A stretch of DNA of 64,000 bases, from NCBI GenBank assembly GCA_016722025.1, contig JADKGZ010000005.1, forward strand, positions 62,001 through 126,000, written 5' to 3'. Positions 9,133 through 17,677 of the stretch are shown here, piece after piece (the stretch's first letter is position 1; each line of letters opens with the position of its first letter). Under the pieces are notes generated by a model. It did not search any database and was not told where the DNA came from. It was given only the letters and a program-made list of their open reading frames with translations. The stretch is from Acidimicrobiaceae bacterium. GTDB taxonomy: Bacteria > Actinomycetota > Acidimicrobiia > Acidimicrobiales > Ilumatobacteraceae. The position numbers and the translations under genes were made by a program.

Positions 9133-9855
9133 ATGCGCATTGGCATCTTGGGAGGTACCGGCCCGGCCGGCAGCGCGCTGGCCGCGCGGCTGGCGTCGGT
9201 CGGTTACGACGCAGTCATCGGTTCGCGCTCGAAGTATCGAGCGATGGAAGCGCGTGACAGCCTGGTCGAGAAGTGGCCCGATCTCTCGCCACGTCTCACG
9301 TACGGCGACAACGCAGCGGCCGCCGACTGCGACATCGTCGTCATCGCCACGCCCTGGGATTCGGCGGCCACCACGGCACAGGAGAACGAAGCAGCGCTCG
9401 CCGGCAAGATCGTCGTCAGCATGGCCAACGCTCTTGTGCGCGTGGGCCACGAGTTCCAGCCGTTGGTGCCGCCACGAGGCAGCGTCGCGGCGCACGTGCA
9501 GGCAGCCGTGCCGCGCTGCCGGGTGGTGGCGGCGTTCCATCACCTTCCCGCCACCGAACTGGGCCACATCGGTCAGCCGATCGACAGCGACGTGCTCATC
9601 TGCGGCGACGACGCGGCAGCGGTGCTCACGATGAGCGAGATCGTTGCGGCCATCCCCGGCTGCCGCCCGCTCGATGCCGGCGAGCTCTCCAACGCCACGG
9701 CAATCGAGGCCTTCACCGCCGTGCTGCTGCAGCTGAACGTGCGCTACAAGACCCGCGTCGCACCGAAGCTCACCGGAATCAAGGGCGACCCGCGTGCGGC
9801 CAAGGCAGCTGCCAAGGCGGCCGCCGCAGCGAAGGAAGTAGCGTCGCCGGAGTGA
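9133..9855 (+). CDS. npdG: NADPH-dependent F420 reductase
   Basis: A 240-residue protein with the F420:NADP oxidoreductase fold, which moves hydride between NADPH and coenzyme F420. The Rossmann start MRIGILGGTGPAGSALAARL is typical of NpdG, followed by the NADP phosphate-binding VIGSRSKYRA. DIVVIATPWDSAATT and a C-terminal ELSNATAIEAFTAVLLQLN also fit. The C-terminus ends in an alanine/lysine-rich tail (KAAAKAAAAAKE) that is longer than needed. The ATG at 9133 opens directly on the Rossmann strand. The next gene, mshC, starts two bases after the stop, suggesting a redox-cofactor operon. Confidence 0.92.
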   Translation: MRIGILGGTGPAGSALAARLASVGYDAVIGSRSKYRAMEARDSLVEKWPDLSPRLTYGDNAAAADCDIVVIATPWDSAATTAQENEAALAGKIVVSMANALVRVGHEFQPLVPPRGSVAAHVQAAVPRCRVVAAFHHLPATELGHIGQPIDSDVLICGDDAAAVLTMSEIVAAIPGCRPLDAGELSNATAIEAFTAVLLQLNVRYKTRVAPKLTGIKGDPRAAKAAAKAAAAAKEVASPE

Positions 9856-9857
9856 CG

Positions 9858-10970
9858 ATGCGTCTGTACGACACCGCCCGCCAAGCCGTAGTGCCGTTCG
9901 AGCCCAACGAGCTGGTGCTGATGTACACCTGCGGCATCACCCCGTACGACGCCACTCACCTGGGGCATGCCGCCACCTTCATCAGCTACGACGTGCTGCA
10001 GCGGCGGCTGATCGACAAGGGCCACACCGTCAAGTGCGTGCGCAACGTCACCGACGTCGACGATCCGTTGTTCGCCAAAGCGCGCCAGCTGGGTGTGCAC
10101 TACCTCGATCTCGCGGCGGGTGAGGAGGCGCGGTTCGAGCGCGACATGGCCGCGCTCAACGCGCTGCCGGTGCACAGCTCGCCACGTGCCTCCAGCGCCA
10201 TCCCCGACATCCGTGGCTTCATCGGCATGGTGCTCGAGCGGGGTTTCGCCTACGAGGCCGGCGGCAGCGTGTACTTCGATGTCTCCAAGTTCCCTTCCTT
10301 CGGCACCGTCAGCCACTACAGCGAGCAGCAGATGCTGGAATACGCCCGCGAGCGTGGCGGGCAGGTCGACGACCCGCGCAAGCGCCATCCCCTCGACTTC
10401 GTGCTCTGGCACCCTTCGCTCGCCGACGAACCCAGCTGGGACACCATGTGGGGGCCCGGCCGGCCCGGGTGGCACATCGAGTGCAGCGCGCTGGCGCTGC
10501 GCGAACTGGGCACCACCATCGACTTGCATGGAGGCGGCAGCGACCTCATCTTCCCGCATCACGAGTGCGAGCGCGCGCAGAGCGAAGCAGCAACGGGCGA
10601 GCCCTTCGTGAAGCACTGGATGCACACCGGGATGATCTTCATGGACGGCCACAAGATGTCGAAGAGCCTCGGCAACCTCGTGTTCGTCGACAAGCTGCGC
10701 ACCGAGTGGGATCCGCGAGCCATCCGCTTGGGCATCATCGAGCATCACTACCGCCACGATTGGCAGTGGGACGACACGCTGATGCCACGGAACGCCGCCC
10801 GCTTGCACGCCTGGGCGGCCACCTCGGGTGAGAGCGGCGTGGTCGATGAAGTGCGAGCCGCTCTCGACGACGACCTCGATACTCCGGGTGCACTCGCCGC
10901 CATCGACGCCGCTGCCGCAGCAGGCCACGGCGTGCACGAGGCCGCGGCACTGTTGGGCGTCACGCTGTAG
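9858..10970 (+). CDS. mshC: Cysteine:glucosaminyl-inositol ligase (mycothiol), MshC
   Basis: A 370-residue class I aminoacyl-tRNA-synthetase-like ligase that joins cysteine to GlcN-inositol in mycothiol synthesis. The diagnostic MYTCGITPYDATHLGHAAT differs from the CGPTVYD form of true cysteinyl-tRNA synthetase. GGGSDLIFPHHECERAQSEA and HKMSKSLGN (KMSKS loop) are present. The C-terminal tRNA-binding domain of CysRS is absent, as expected for MshC. The ATG at 9858 or the in-frame GTG at 9852 could start it. It follows npdG and precedes an acyltransferase. Confidence 0.9.
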   Translation: MRLYDTARQAVVPFEPNELVLMYTCGITPYDATHLGHAATFISYDVLQRRLIDKGHTVKCVRNVTDVDDPLFAKARQLGVHYLDLAAGEEARFERDMAALNALPVHSSPRASSAIPDIRGFIGMVLERGFAYEAGGSVYFDVSKFPSFGTVSHYSEQQMLEYARERGGQVDDPRKRHPLDFVLWHPSLADEPSWDTMWGPGRPGWHIECSALALRELGTTIDLHGGGSDLIFPHHECERAQSEAATGEPFVKHWMHTGMIFMDGHKMSKSLGNLVFVDKLRTEWDPRAIRLGIIEHHYRHDWQWDDTLMPRNAARLHAWAATSGESGVVDEVRAALDDDLDTPGALAAIDAAAAAGHGVHEAAALLGVTL

Positions 10971-10980
10971 CTCTCGCGAC

Positions 10981-10986
10981 TATGCT
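10981..10986 (+). promoter_or_regulatory. Probable -10 box upstream of the acyltransferase
   Basis: TATGCT seven bases before an ATG at 10994. That ATG opens a nine-codon frame (ending 11020) overlapping the acyltransferase ATG at 11017 as ATGA. It is either a leader peptide or the true start separated by a missing base. Confidence 0.5.
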
Positions 10987-11016
10987 CCGCGGCATGTCGA
11001 CGGAGTGCACGAGCGA

Positions 11017-11775
11017 ATGAACGCCCAAGGCGCCGGAAAGCTGCAGACCCGGTTCCGTCGCGTGGTGCGTCCAGTGGCCAAGCAGCTGTGGCGATTCCAC
11101 CTCGAAGGGTTCGAACGGCTCCCCACCGAGGGCCCTGCCATCCTGTGCCCCAACCACATCAGCTTCCTCGATTCGGCGTTCTTGATGCTGCACGTGCCGC
11201 GCAACATCAGCTTCGTCGGCAAGGCCGAGTACATGGATTCGTGGAAGACGAAGTTCATCTTCCCGGCCATGGGCATGATCCCCATCGATCGCGGAGGTGG
11301 CGACAAGAGCCAGGCAGCGCTCGACACGGCCGAACGCGTCCTTCGTCGCGGCGAGCTGTTCGGCATCTTCCCCGAAGGCACCCGCAGCCGCGACGGGTAC
11401 CTGTACAAGGGCCGAACCGGGGCAGCGCGGTTGGCGCTGAAGGTGGGCTGTCCCATCTTCCCGGTCGGTGTGGTCGGCACGCGCGAGATCCAGCCTCCCG
11501 ACGCCAAGCTGCCCAAGGTGCGCATGGACTGCACCATCAAGATCGGCCGGCCGATCAACGTCACGCGCTACCGCAGCCGCGGCGACGACCACATGGCGCT
11601 GCGGCAGATCACCGACGAGCTGATGTACGAGATCCGCGAGCTCACCGGCCAGGAGTATCGCAGCGTCTATGCGGGCAAGACCGCCGAGACGGAACCGACG
11701 GTGGCAGCGAAGGTGGCAACGGTCGACGACGCCGACGCGCCGGCGCTGGCCGTCAGCTTCGCCGGCGGCGAGTGA
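11017..11775 (+). CDS. 1-acyl-glycerol-3-phosphate acyltransferase family protein
   Basis: A 252-residue PlsC-family acyltransferase that adds an acyl chain to a lysophospholipid. Motif I is CPNHISFLDS near residue 43 (NHxSxxD), and motif III is IFPEGTRSRDG near residue 120. The region after residue 225 is a low-complexity tail. The ATG at 11017 is the first clear start in this frame. However, a -10-like box points to the ATG at 10994. Inserting one base near 11008 would fuse MSTECT directly to RMNAQGAGK, so the protein may be about eight residues longer. It lies between mshC and thrS on the plus strand. Confidence 0.9.
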   Translation: MNAQGAGKLQTRFRRVVRPVAKQLWRFHLEGFERLPTEGPAILCPNHISFLDSAFLMLHVPRNISFVGKAEYMDSWKTKFIFPAMGMIPIDRGGGDKSQAALDTAERVLRRGELFGIFPEGTRSRDGYLYKGRTGAARLALKVGCPIFPVGVVGTREIQPPDAKLPKVRMDCTIKIGRPINVTRYRSRGDDHMALRQITDELMYEIRELTGQEYRSVYAGKTAETEPTVAAKVATVDDADAPALAVSFAGGE

Positions 11776-11822
11776 ACCTCGCCCCTCGCCGAAATGCCCG
11801 GGAGGGCCGCTCGGCCCGACCG

Positions 11823-11828
11823 TAGACT
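11823..11828 (+). promoter_or_regulatory. Possible -10 box of thrS
   Basis: TAGACT nine bases before the thrS ATG at 11838. The distance is slightly longer than at other leaderless starts here. Confidence 0.4.
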
Positions 11829-11837
11829 GGCCGGTCT

Positions 11838-13811
11838 ATGGCCGAGATCTCGATTTCCCTCCCAGATGGTTCGCAACGCTCCTTGCCCGCAGGCGCGACC
11901 GCAACCACCCTGGCCGAGTCGATCGGCTCCCGGCTGGCCAAGGCCGCTGTTGCCGCCGTCGTCAATGGTGAGGAGTGGGATCTGAGCAGGGAACTGCCCG
12001 AAGGTGCCACGGTTGCCATCATCACGGCCGACTCCGACGAGGGTCGTCACGTGCTGCGGCACAGCACGGCGCACGTGCTGGCCCAAGCGGTGACGCAGCT
12101 GTTCCCCGGTGCCAAGTACTCCATCGGCCCAGCCATCAACGACGGCTTCTACTACGACTTCGAACTGCCCGGTGGGCGCACGTTCAACGAGGACGACCTC
12201 GGGCTCATCGATGGTCGCATGCGCGAGATCATGAAGGCCGACCAGCCCTTCGTGCGTGCCGAGCTGCCCGCCGCCGAGGCGCTGCAGGTGTTCGCCGATC
12301 AGCCGTACAAGTGCGAGATCATCGAGCGCGTCAGCAGCGGCGCAGCCGACAACGACGACTCCAGCGAGGTCGGCAGCGGCGAGACCATCAGCGTCTATCG
12401 CAACACGCCCGAGTTCCTCGACCTCTGTCGTGGCCCGCACGTGCCGGGCACGGCCACGCTGGGTCACTTCAAGTTGATGAAGGTCGCCGGTGCCTACTGG
12501 CGGGGCAACGAAAAAGGCCCGATGCTGCAACGCATCTACGGCACGGCATGGGAGAGCAAGTCGGCGCTGGCCGAGCACCTGCACCGCCCCGGGGGAGGCG
12601 GAGAAGCGCGACCACCGCAAGCTGGCCACCGAGCTCGACCTGCTCAGCTTTCCCGCCGAGCTCGGTGGCGGGCTCGCCGTGTGGCACCCCAAGGGCGCCA
12701 TCGTGCGCAAGCTGATGGAGGACTACAGCCGCGAACGCCACACCAACGGTGGCTACCAGTTCGTGTTCACGCCGCACCTGGCGAACGCCAACCTGTTCGA
12801 GACCAGCGGGCACCTGGGCTGGTACAAGGACGGCATGTACCCGCCGATGGAGATGGACAACGGCACGTACTACATGAAGCCGATGAACTGTCCCATGCAC
12901 TGCCTCATCTTCCGCAGTCGCCAACGCAGCTACCGCGAGCTGCCGCTGCGCCTGTTCGAGCTGGGCACGGTGTATCGCTACGAACGCGCCGGCACGTTGC
13001 ACGGCCTGATGCGCATCCGCGGCTTCACCCAGGACGACAGCCACATCTTCTGCACGCCCGAACAAGCAGCAGGCGAGATCAAGTCGTTGCTCGATTTCGT
13101 CATCAGCGTGCTGAAGGCGTTCGGTTTCACCGAGTTCACCGCCAACCTGAGCACCAAGGACCCCAACAAGTACGCCGGCGACGACGACGCCTGGGATGCC
13201 GCCACCGACGCGCTGCGCGCTGCTCTGGAGAACTACGGCTTGGCGTACAAGATCAAGGAAGGCGATGCAGCCTTCTACGGCCCGAAGATCGACATCGACG
13301 TGAAGGACGCCATCGGCCGCACCTGGCAGCTCAGCACGATCCAGTACGACTTCAACCTTCCCGAACGCTTCGAGCTCGAGTTCGTGGGAGCCGACAGTGC
13401 CCGCCACCGGCCCATCATGTTGCACCGCGCCCTCTTCGGGTCCGTCGAACGGTTCTTCAATATGCTGGTCGAGCACTACGCCGGGGCGTTTCCCACCTGG
13501 ATGGCGCCGCTGCAGGCGCGCGTGCTGCCCGTAGCCGCTGCTCACCAGGAGTACGCCGAGGCCGTCGTCGCCAGGTTGCAGGCCGAGGCTTCCGCGCCGA
13601 CATCGTCGATGCCAACGATCAGCTGGGCAAGCGCATCCGCACCGCCAAGATGGAGAAGATCCCCTACGTGCTGGTGGTGGGCGACGACGACGTCGCCGCC
13701 CGCACCGTCGGGGTCAACCCGCGCGGTGGCGATGTCGAGCGTGGCGTCGGTCGCGACGAGTTCGTGCGTCGCCTCCATGCCGAGATCGCCGGCCAGCTCG
13801 CCAGCGTGTGA
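11838..13811 (+). CDS. thrS: Threonyl-tRNA synthetase, broken by two opposite frameshifts
   Basis: Essential class II synthetase charging tRNA-Thr, about 657 residues once repaired. Order: TGS domain (AEISISLPDGSQRSLPAGAT), editing domain with HSTAHVLAQAV, catalytic core (MNCPMHCLIF, RYERAGTLHGLMRIRGFTQD) and C-terminal anticodon-binding domain ending GRDEFVRRLHAEIAGQLASV. The frame changes twice. Removing one G from the GGGGG at 12591-12595 restores HRPGEAEKRDHRK; adding one G at GG 13587-13588 restores QAEGFRADIVDAND. The two errors are in opposite directions, so the first and last parts share a frame. Such changes in an essential single-copy gene argue for sequence error rather than decay. 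Confidence 0.95.
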   Translation: MAEISISLPDGSQRSLPAGATATTLAESIGSRLAKAAVAAVVNGEEWDLSRELPEGATVAIITADSDEGRHVLRHSTAHVLAQAVTQLFPGAKYSIGPAINDGFYYDFELPGGRTFNEDDLGLIDGRMREIMKADQPFVRAELPAAEALQVFADQPYKCEIIERVSSGAADNDDSSEVGSGETISVYRNTPEFLDLCRGPHVPGTATLGHFKLMKVAGAYWRGNEKGPMLQRIYGTAWESKSALAEHLHRPGGGGEARPPQAGHRARPAQLSRRARWRARRVAPQGRHRAQADGGLQPRTPHQRWLPVRVHAAPGERQPVRDQRAPGLVQGRHVPADGDGQRHVLHEADELSHALPHLPQSPTQLPRAAAAPVRAGHGVSLRTRRHVARPDAHPRLHPGRQPHLLHARTSSRRDQVVARFRHQRAEGVRFHRVHRQPEHQGPQQVRRRRRRLGCRHRRAARCSGELRLGVQDQGRRCSLLRPEDRHRREGRHRPHLAAQHDPVRLQPSRTLRARVRGSRQCPPPAHHVAPRPLRVRRTVLQYAGRALRRGVSHLDGAAAGARAARSRCSPGVRRGRRRQVAGRGFRADIVDANDQLGKRIRTAKMEKIPYVLVVGDDDVAARTVGVNPRGGDVERGVGRDEFVRRLHAEIAGQLASV

Positions 13812-13835
13812 GGCGCCCAGCGCACGGTCGTCGAG

Positions 13836-14735
13836 CTACTGGGCTCGCGGCAGTGTGCGCAAGAGCTCGGCGGCGAGGGCCTCGTCGTCTGCCGCCACGC
13901 CACGGGCGGTGAACCAACTGCAGATGTTGCGGCAATCACGTTGCAGGTAGTCGAACCCTTGCGGGTTGCCGACCAGATCGATCGCCTGCGGGAGATCGAT
14001 CAACACCAGCCTCTCGCGGTGCACGAGCACGTTGTACGCGGAGAGGTCGCCGTGCGCGTACCCGGCTTCGGCGAGCGCGAGCAACGCCTCGCGCAGCTGG
14101 TCGTAGAGCTCACTGGCCTGGCGGCGGTCGGTGCGCAGCTCGGCGAGACGAGGCGCGGCCACGCCGTTGCCGTCATCGTGGTCGCCGATGAACTCCATCA
14201 TCAGTTCGGTGCCGTCGAGTTGCACCGGGTAGGGCACGGCCGCTCCCGCTCTCCACAGCCGGCTGAGCACCGCGAACTCGGCCGCCGCCCACTGCCCGGC
14301 GATGAGATCGCGACCGAAGCTGGTCCGTGTTGCCATCGCCCGGTTCTCCGGCTACGGCGCGCGCGCCGGCCCCTCGAGGTAGCCGGCGTCGCGATGGAAC
14401 ATGCGGTGCTGTGCGTCGCGATACTGCTTCACGGCCAGCAGCGTGCTGCGACCTTCGAACTGGCGACGTAGCAAGGAGACGTCGGCTTCCTTGCCGGTCT
14501 TCATGACGCCGAGATCGGTGTCGATCGCGCCGGGAGAGGCGATCACCCACGGAGGAGTGGGCTCTGGACCGTGCGTCGCGTCGGGGTAGCTGCTCCAGCA
14601 CGGCTCGTCGACACTGTCGTCGGGCTCGGAGAGGTCGGTGATCTCGGCCGTCGTGTGAGCGGAAGGGGGAAGCGTGAATGGGGTGAATGGGGTGAAATCG
14701 TCGTCGTCGAATCGACGGCGTGAGCGGGTAGCCAC
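13836..14735 (-). CDS. RIO-type atypical protein kinase, interrupted by paired indels
   Basis: A RIO-family kinase-like protein of about 299 residues. N-terminal low-complexity region with PFTPFTP, then MKTGKEADVSLL and LLAVKQYRDAQHRMFHRDAG. The C-terminal half has MATRTSFGRDLIAGQWAAAE, the catalytic loop YAHGDLSAYNVLV (HGD..N) and the metal-binding VLIDLPQAID. An apparent in-frame TAG at 14352-14354 separates the halves. Removing one C from CCCC 14370-14373 and adding one at CC 14348-14349 removes the stop and gives EGRRARRSRENRAMATR, which reads like the family consensus. The GTG at 14735 is chosen because AAGGAG lies seven bases before it. It is convergent with thrS. Confidence 0.85.
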
Positions 14736-14945
14736 GGAGGGGCTCCTTCGAAGTGTCGGTGAGTGTGTGAACCGGCACCCAACGCCCATCAACGGGCGGG
14801 CCGAACGGCCGGGTGCTCAGGTGAGAACAGGGGCGCGGAGCACAAGGGCGATGGTCTTCATCATCTGCCCCCTTCCCTCACGCGCCACTGGCGCTGCCGA
14901 CACGAACAATTGAGACGTTACTGCGCCGATTCGGGCACGGCCAGC

Positions 14946-14951
14946 TAATTT
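14946..14951 (+). promoter_or_regulatory. Probable -10 box of the HIT-family gene (leaderless)
   Basis: TAATTT, six bases before the GTG at 14958. The 14736-14945 stretch between the divergent RIO and HIT genes shows no other gene. Confidence 0.6.
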
Positions 14952-14957
14952 CGCTGT

Positions 14958-15470
14958 GTGACTCAACTCGATCGCATCTGGAACGGCTGGCGTTCGCAGT
15001 ACGTCAACGAAGCCGGTGCGCGCGTGGTGGGCGCCGCGGGCAGCGTGTTCACACAGCTGCTCGGTTCCGGCCTTCCCGACGAGGCGACGCACATCGTGCA
15101 TCGCGGTGCTCACACGTTCGTGATCCTCAACGCGTTCCCATACACCTCTGGGCATCTGATGGTGCTGCCGTACAGGGAGGTGGCGAACCTCGACGAGCTG
15201 ACGACCGATGAGGCCGGCGAGCTGTGGCCCACCGTCACCGATGCGGTCACTGCGGTCAGGGTTGCCTACCGGCCGGGCGGTGTCAACGTGGGCATCAACA
15301 TGGGTACGGCGGCAGGCGGCAGCATCAGCGAGCACCTGCACGTGCACGTGGTGCCGCGGTGGAGCGGCGACGGCAACTTCATGACCGCCATCGCCGAGGC
15401 GCGCACGCTGCCGGAGCCGCTGTCGTTCTCCGCCGAGAAGCTGCGAGCCGCGTGGCCGAACCGCACATGA
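14958..15470 (+). CDS. HIT family hydrolase/phosphorylase
   Basis: A 170-residue histidine-triad protein of the AP4A-phosphorylase-like actinobacterial branch, acting on nucleotide phosphoanhydrides or adenylates. The catalytic triad is SEHLHVHVVPRWSGDGNF (HxHxH) near residue 122. The substrate-binding half contains AFPYTSGHLMVLPYREVANL. The GTG at 14958 sits just after a -10-like TAATTT and is probably leaderless. The stop overlaps the ATG of the next gene (ATGA), so the acetyltransferase is translationally coupled. Confidence 0.92.
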   Translation: MTQLDRIWNGWRSQYVNEAGARVVGAAGSVFTQLLGSGLPDEATHIVHRGAHTFVILNAFPYTSGHLMVLPYREVANLDELTTDEAGELWPTVTDAVTAVRVAYRPGGVNVGINMGTAAGGSISEHLHVHVVPRWSGDGNFMTAIAEARTLPEPLSFSAEKLRAAWPNRT

Positions 15471-15970
15471 GTCTCGAGATCCGCCTGCTGGCGCCGGGCG
15501 ACGACACAGCGACTGCCGGCGCCATCGTGCAGGCGGCCTACTTCGTGCTGCCCGGCTACCCCCGCGACGAGGAGTACGACCTGCTGCTGGCCGATGTCGC
15601 CGAGCGCGCCGCCGATGCGCAGGTGGTCGTTGCCATCGAGCGCGATCGGCTGGTGGGCTGCCTCACCTACGTGCCCGATCAACACAACCCGCACGCGGAG
15701 TTCGACGACGACGAGGCGGCGAGCTTCCGCTACTTCGGGGTGCATCCCGATGCTCAAGGCAGGGGGATCGGGGAGGCGATGGTGCAGTGGTGCATCGACG
15801 CTGCTCGCTCGACGGGCCGCCGGCGACTGCGCATCCACACGCTCGAGTCGATGCCCGGCGCCCAGCGGCTCTACGAACGGATGGGCTTCCTGCGCGACCC
15901 TGCCCACGACGAGGAGTGGGACGGCATCAAGGGTCTGGCATTCGTGTACCACCTGCAAGGGCCGAGCTGA
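15467..15970 (+). CDS. GNAT family N-acetyltransferase
   Basis: A 167-residue GCN5-related acetyltransferase. The acetyl-CoA pyrophosphate loop is visible as DAQGRGIGEAMVQWCIDAA near residue 93, preceded by the beta strand FRYFGVHP. The C-terminal strand GAQRLYERMGFLRDP is typical. The substrate is unknown. The start overlaps the HIT gene by four bases (ATGA). Confidence 0.9.
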   Translation: MSLEIRLLAPGDDTATAGAIVQAAYFVLPGYPRDEEYDLLLADVAERAADAQVVVAIERDRLVGCLTYVPDQHNPHAEFDDDEAASFRYFGVHPDAQGRGIGEAMVQWCIDAARSTGRRRLRIHTLESMPGAQRLYERMGFLRDPAHDEEWDGIKGLAFVYHLQGPS

Positions 15971-16019
15971 GCGGTGGGGTGATCGGCCGTGACTACTGTG
16001 TGCGGCCGAGGGGGTGGCG

Positions 16020-17654
16020 ATGAACGTGGTGTTCGAAGCTCCTGGCCCGGGCCAATGGGCACTTGACCGGTCGCACATGCCCGGCGGCTGCACGGCCCTG
16101 GTGCAGGAGCTGATGAGCGCCACTGAGCCCACCGCGATGCGCCGGGTCTTCGCCGAGCTGGGTGCACCGGTGGAGACGATGTCCGTCGCATTCGTCCACG
16201 GCCACATCTACACCCGCCTGCGCCCGCTCATTGCGCCCGACAGACCGTCGGCCAAGTCGCCGCCGAAGTGGGTGCTCAAGCTGGTCGTTCGGGTGCACCC
16301 GGAGATGCGCCGACGGGCGAGAACTGCTACTGACGTGTTCGCGTCTGCGCCGTGGAACGCCGTCATCCACGACTGGCACCACGGTGGGCGCGCTGCCATC
16401 GTCGCCGGCAACTTGGCCCTCCAAGACGTGCCGATAGCCCAGCTCGACGACGCTGAGTTGATGGTGCATCTGCGCGAGTGCTGGCACAACTGCCTGCGCA
16501 ACTGGGAGCAGCACTTCTGGTTGCACGGCTACGACCTCGGCCCGCTCGGGCGCTTCCTGTACGCGGCCGAGTCGTGGGGGGTCCCCGCAGACGACTTGCT
16601 GTCCTTGCTGGAGGGAGCCTCGCCGTCGACCAGCGGTCCCGCTCGAGAGGGCGCCAGCATCGCGGCGCTGGTGAGGGCGACGGGTGTCGAGCCGGCGACG
16701 CTCGACGAGCTGCGCTCGCTCTCGACCGAGATCGATGCTGCCGTCACCGCGTACCTGCGCGAGCGCGAGTGGGTGCTCTTCTCGCGCTACGACTTCGACG
16801 GGCTCACCCTCGGTGAGCGACCCGATGTCGTGCTCGGCTCGATTCTGGCGTCTGCTGCGCTCGACACCACGGCGCAAGTTCAGGCGCGCACGCAGGTGGT
16901 CCGGGCCGCGGTGCCGGCGAAGCACCACACCGAGTTCGATCAGCTGCTCGCCAGTGCCCGCGACGCGATGGACCTGCGCGACGACAACGGCCCGGTCACG
17001 GCCGAGTGGCCGGCGGGGTTGGTGCGCCGTGCCTTGCTCGAGGTGGGCGCGCGATTGGTGGCGGCGGGCCGCAGCGACCGTCGCGAACTGGCGATCGAGC
17101 TGCTGCCGTCGGAGCTGGCCGCAACCGGTGTCGCCGAGCTTCCCGACGGCAACGAGCTACAAGCCAGAGCGGACGCCCGCGGAGCGCAGCGGCTGCTCGC
17201 CGCGCCGGCGGTGCTGGGGTCGCCCGAAGCCGCCCCACCGTTGGACGTGCTGCCCCATGCACTGTCGCAGATGGTCGGTGCTGTGCAGGCCGTGGTCCGC
17301 CACCTCGGCATGGACGGCCAGGTCGCGGCGTCAGGGCTGCACGGCGTCGGCATCGGCACCCGCTCGGTCACGGCCGTCGCACGCGTGGCGGCATCGCCGG
17401 AGGACGCTCTCGATCGCCTGCAGCCCGGCGAAGTGCTGGTGGTTGCCTGCACCACACCCGCCTACAACCTGGTGCTGTCGCTGGCCGGCGGCATCATCAC
17501 CGCCGCCGGTGGCCCGATGAGCCACGCCGCGGTGCTGGCCCGTGAGCTCGGCATTCCTGCCGTAGTAGGCGCGCACGCGGCGCTCGTCATGGTGCCCGAC
17601 GGTGCCATGGTGACCATCGATCCCGTTGCCGGCACGGTCAGTGTGCTCCCGTGA
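16020..17654 (+). CDS. PEP-utilising (phosphohistidine swivel) domain protein without ATP-grasp domain
   Basis: A 544-residue protein whose C-terminal 90 residues are the mobile phosphohistidine domain of PEP synthase and PPDK-like enzymes: GGPMSHAAVLARELGIPAVV near residue 500, with the swivelling histidine in MSHAAV, then DGAMVTIDPVAGTVSVL. The rest is mostly helical with conserved-looking FWLHGYDLGPLGRFLYAAES. It resembles the linker region of rifampin-phosphotransferase-like proteins rather than a PEP-binding TIM barrel. No N-terminal nucleotide-binding ATP-grasp domain is present in the gene or next to it. Its role is unknown. The start may be the ATG at 16020 or the GTG at 16014; GAGGGGG lies just before both. 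Confidence 0.8.
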   Translation: MNVVFEAPGPGQWALDRSHMPGGCTALVQELMSATEPTAMRRVFAELGAPVETMSVAFVHGHIYTRLRPLIAPDRPSAKSPPKWVLKLVVRVHPEMRRRARTATDVFASAPWNAVIHDWHHGGRAAIVAGNLALQDVPIAQLDDAELMVHLRECWHNCLRNWEQHFWLHGYDLGPLGRFLYAAESWGVPADDLLSLLEGASPSTSGPAREGASIAALVRATGVEPATLDELRSLSTEIDAAVTAYLREREWVLFSRYDFDGLTLGERPDVVLGSILASAALDTTAQVQARTQVVRAAVPAKHHTEFDQLLASARDAMDLRDDNGPVTAEWPAGLVRRALLEVGARLVAAGRSDRRELAIELLPSELAATGVAELPDGNELQARADARGAQRLLAAPAVLGSPEAAPPLDVLPHALSQMVGAVQAVVRHLGMDGQVAASGLHGVGIGTRSVTAVARVAASPEDALDRLQPGEVLVVACTTPAYNLVLSLAGGIITAAGGPMSHAAVLARELGIPAVVGAHAALVMVPDGAMVTIDPVAGTVSVLP

Positions 17655-17677
17655 AGCGCTGCGTGTGAGACTGCGGC

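Noticed and set aside
12591..13588. Programmed frameshifting in thrS
   Set aside because: The two shifts are in opposite directions, lie at ordinary G runs, and bacterial thrS is not known to need frameshifting.
14352..14354. Stop-codon readthrough or recoding in the RIO kinase
   Set aside because: Two compensating single-base errors explain the interruption and restore a family-like sequence; no recoding signal is visible.
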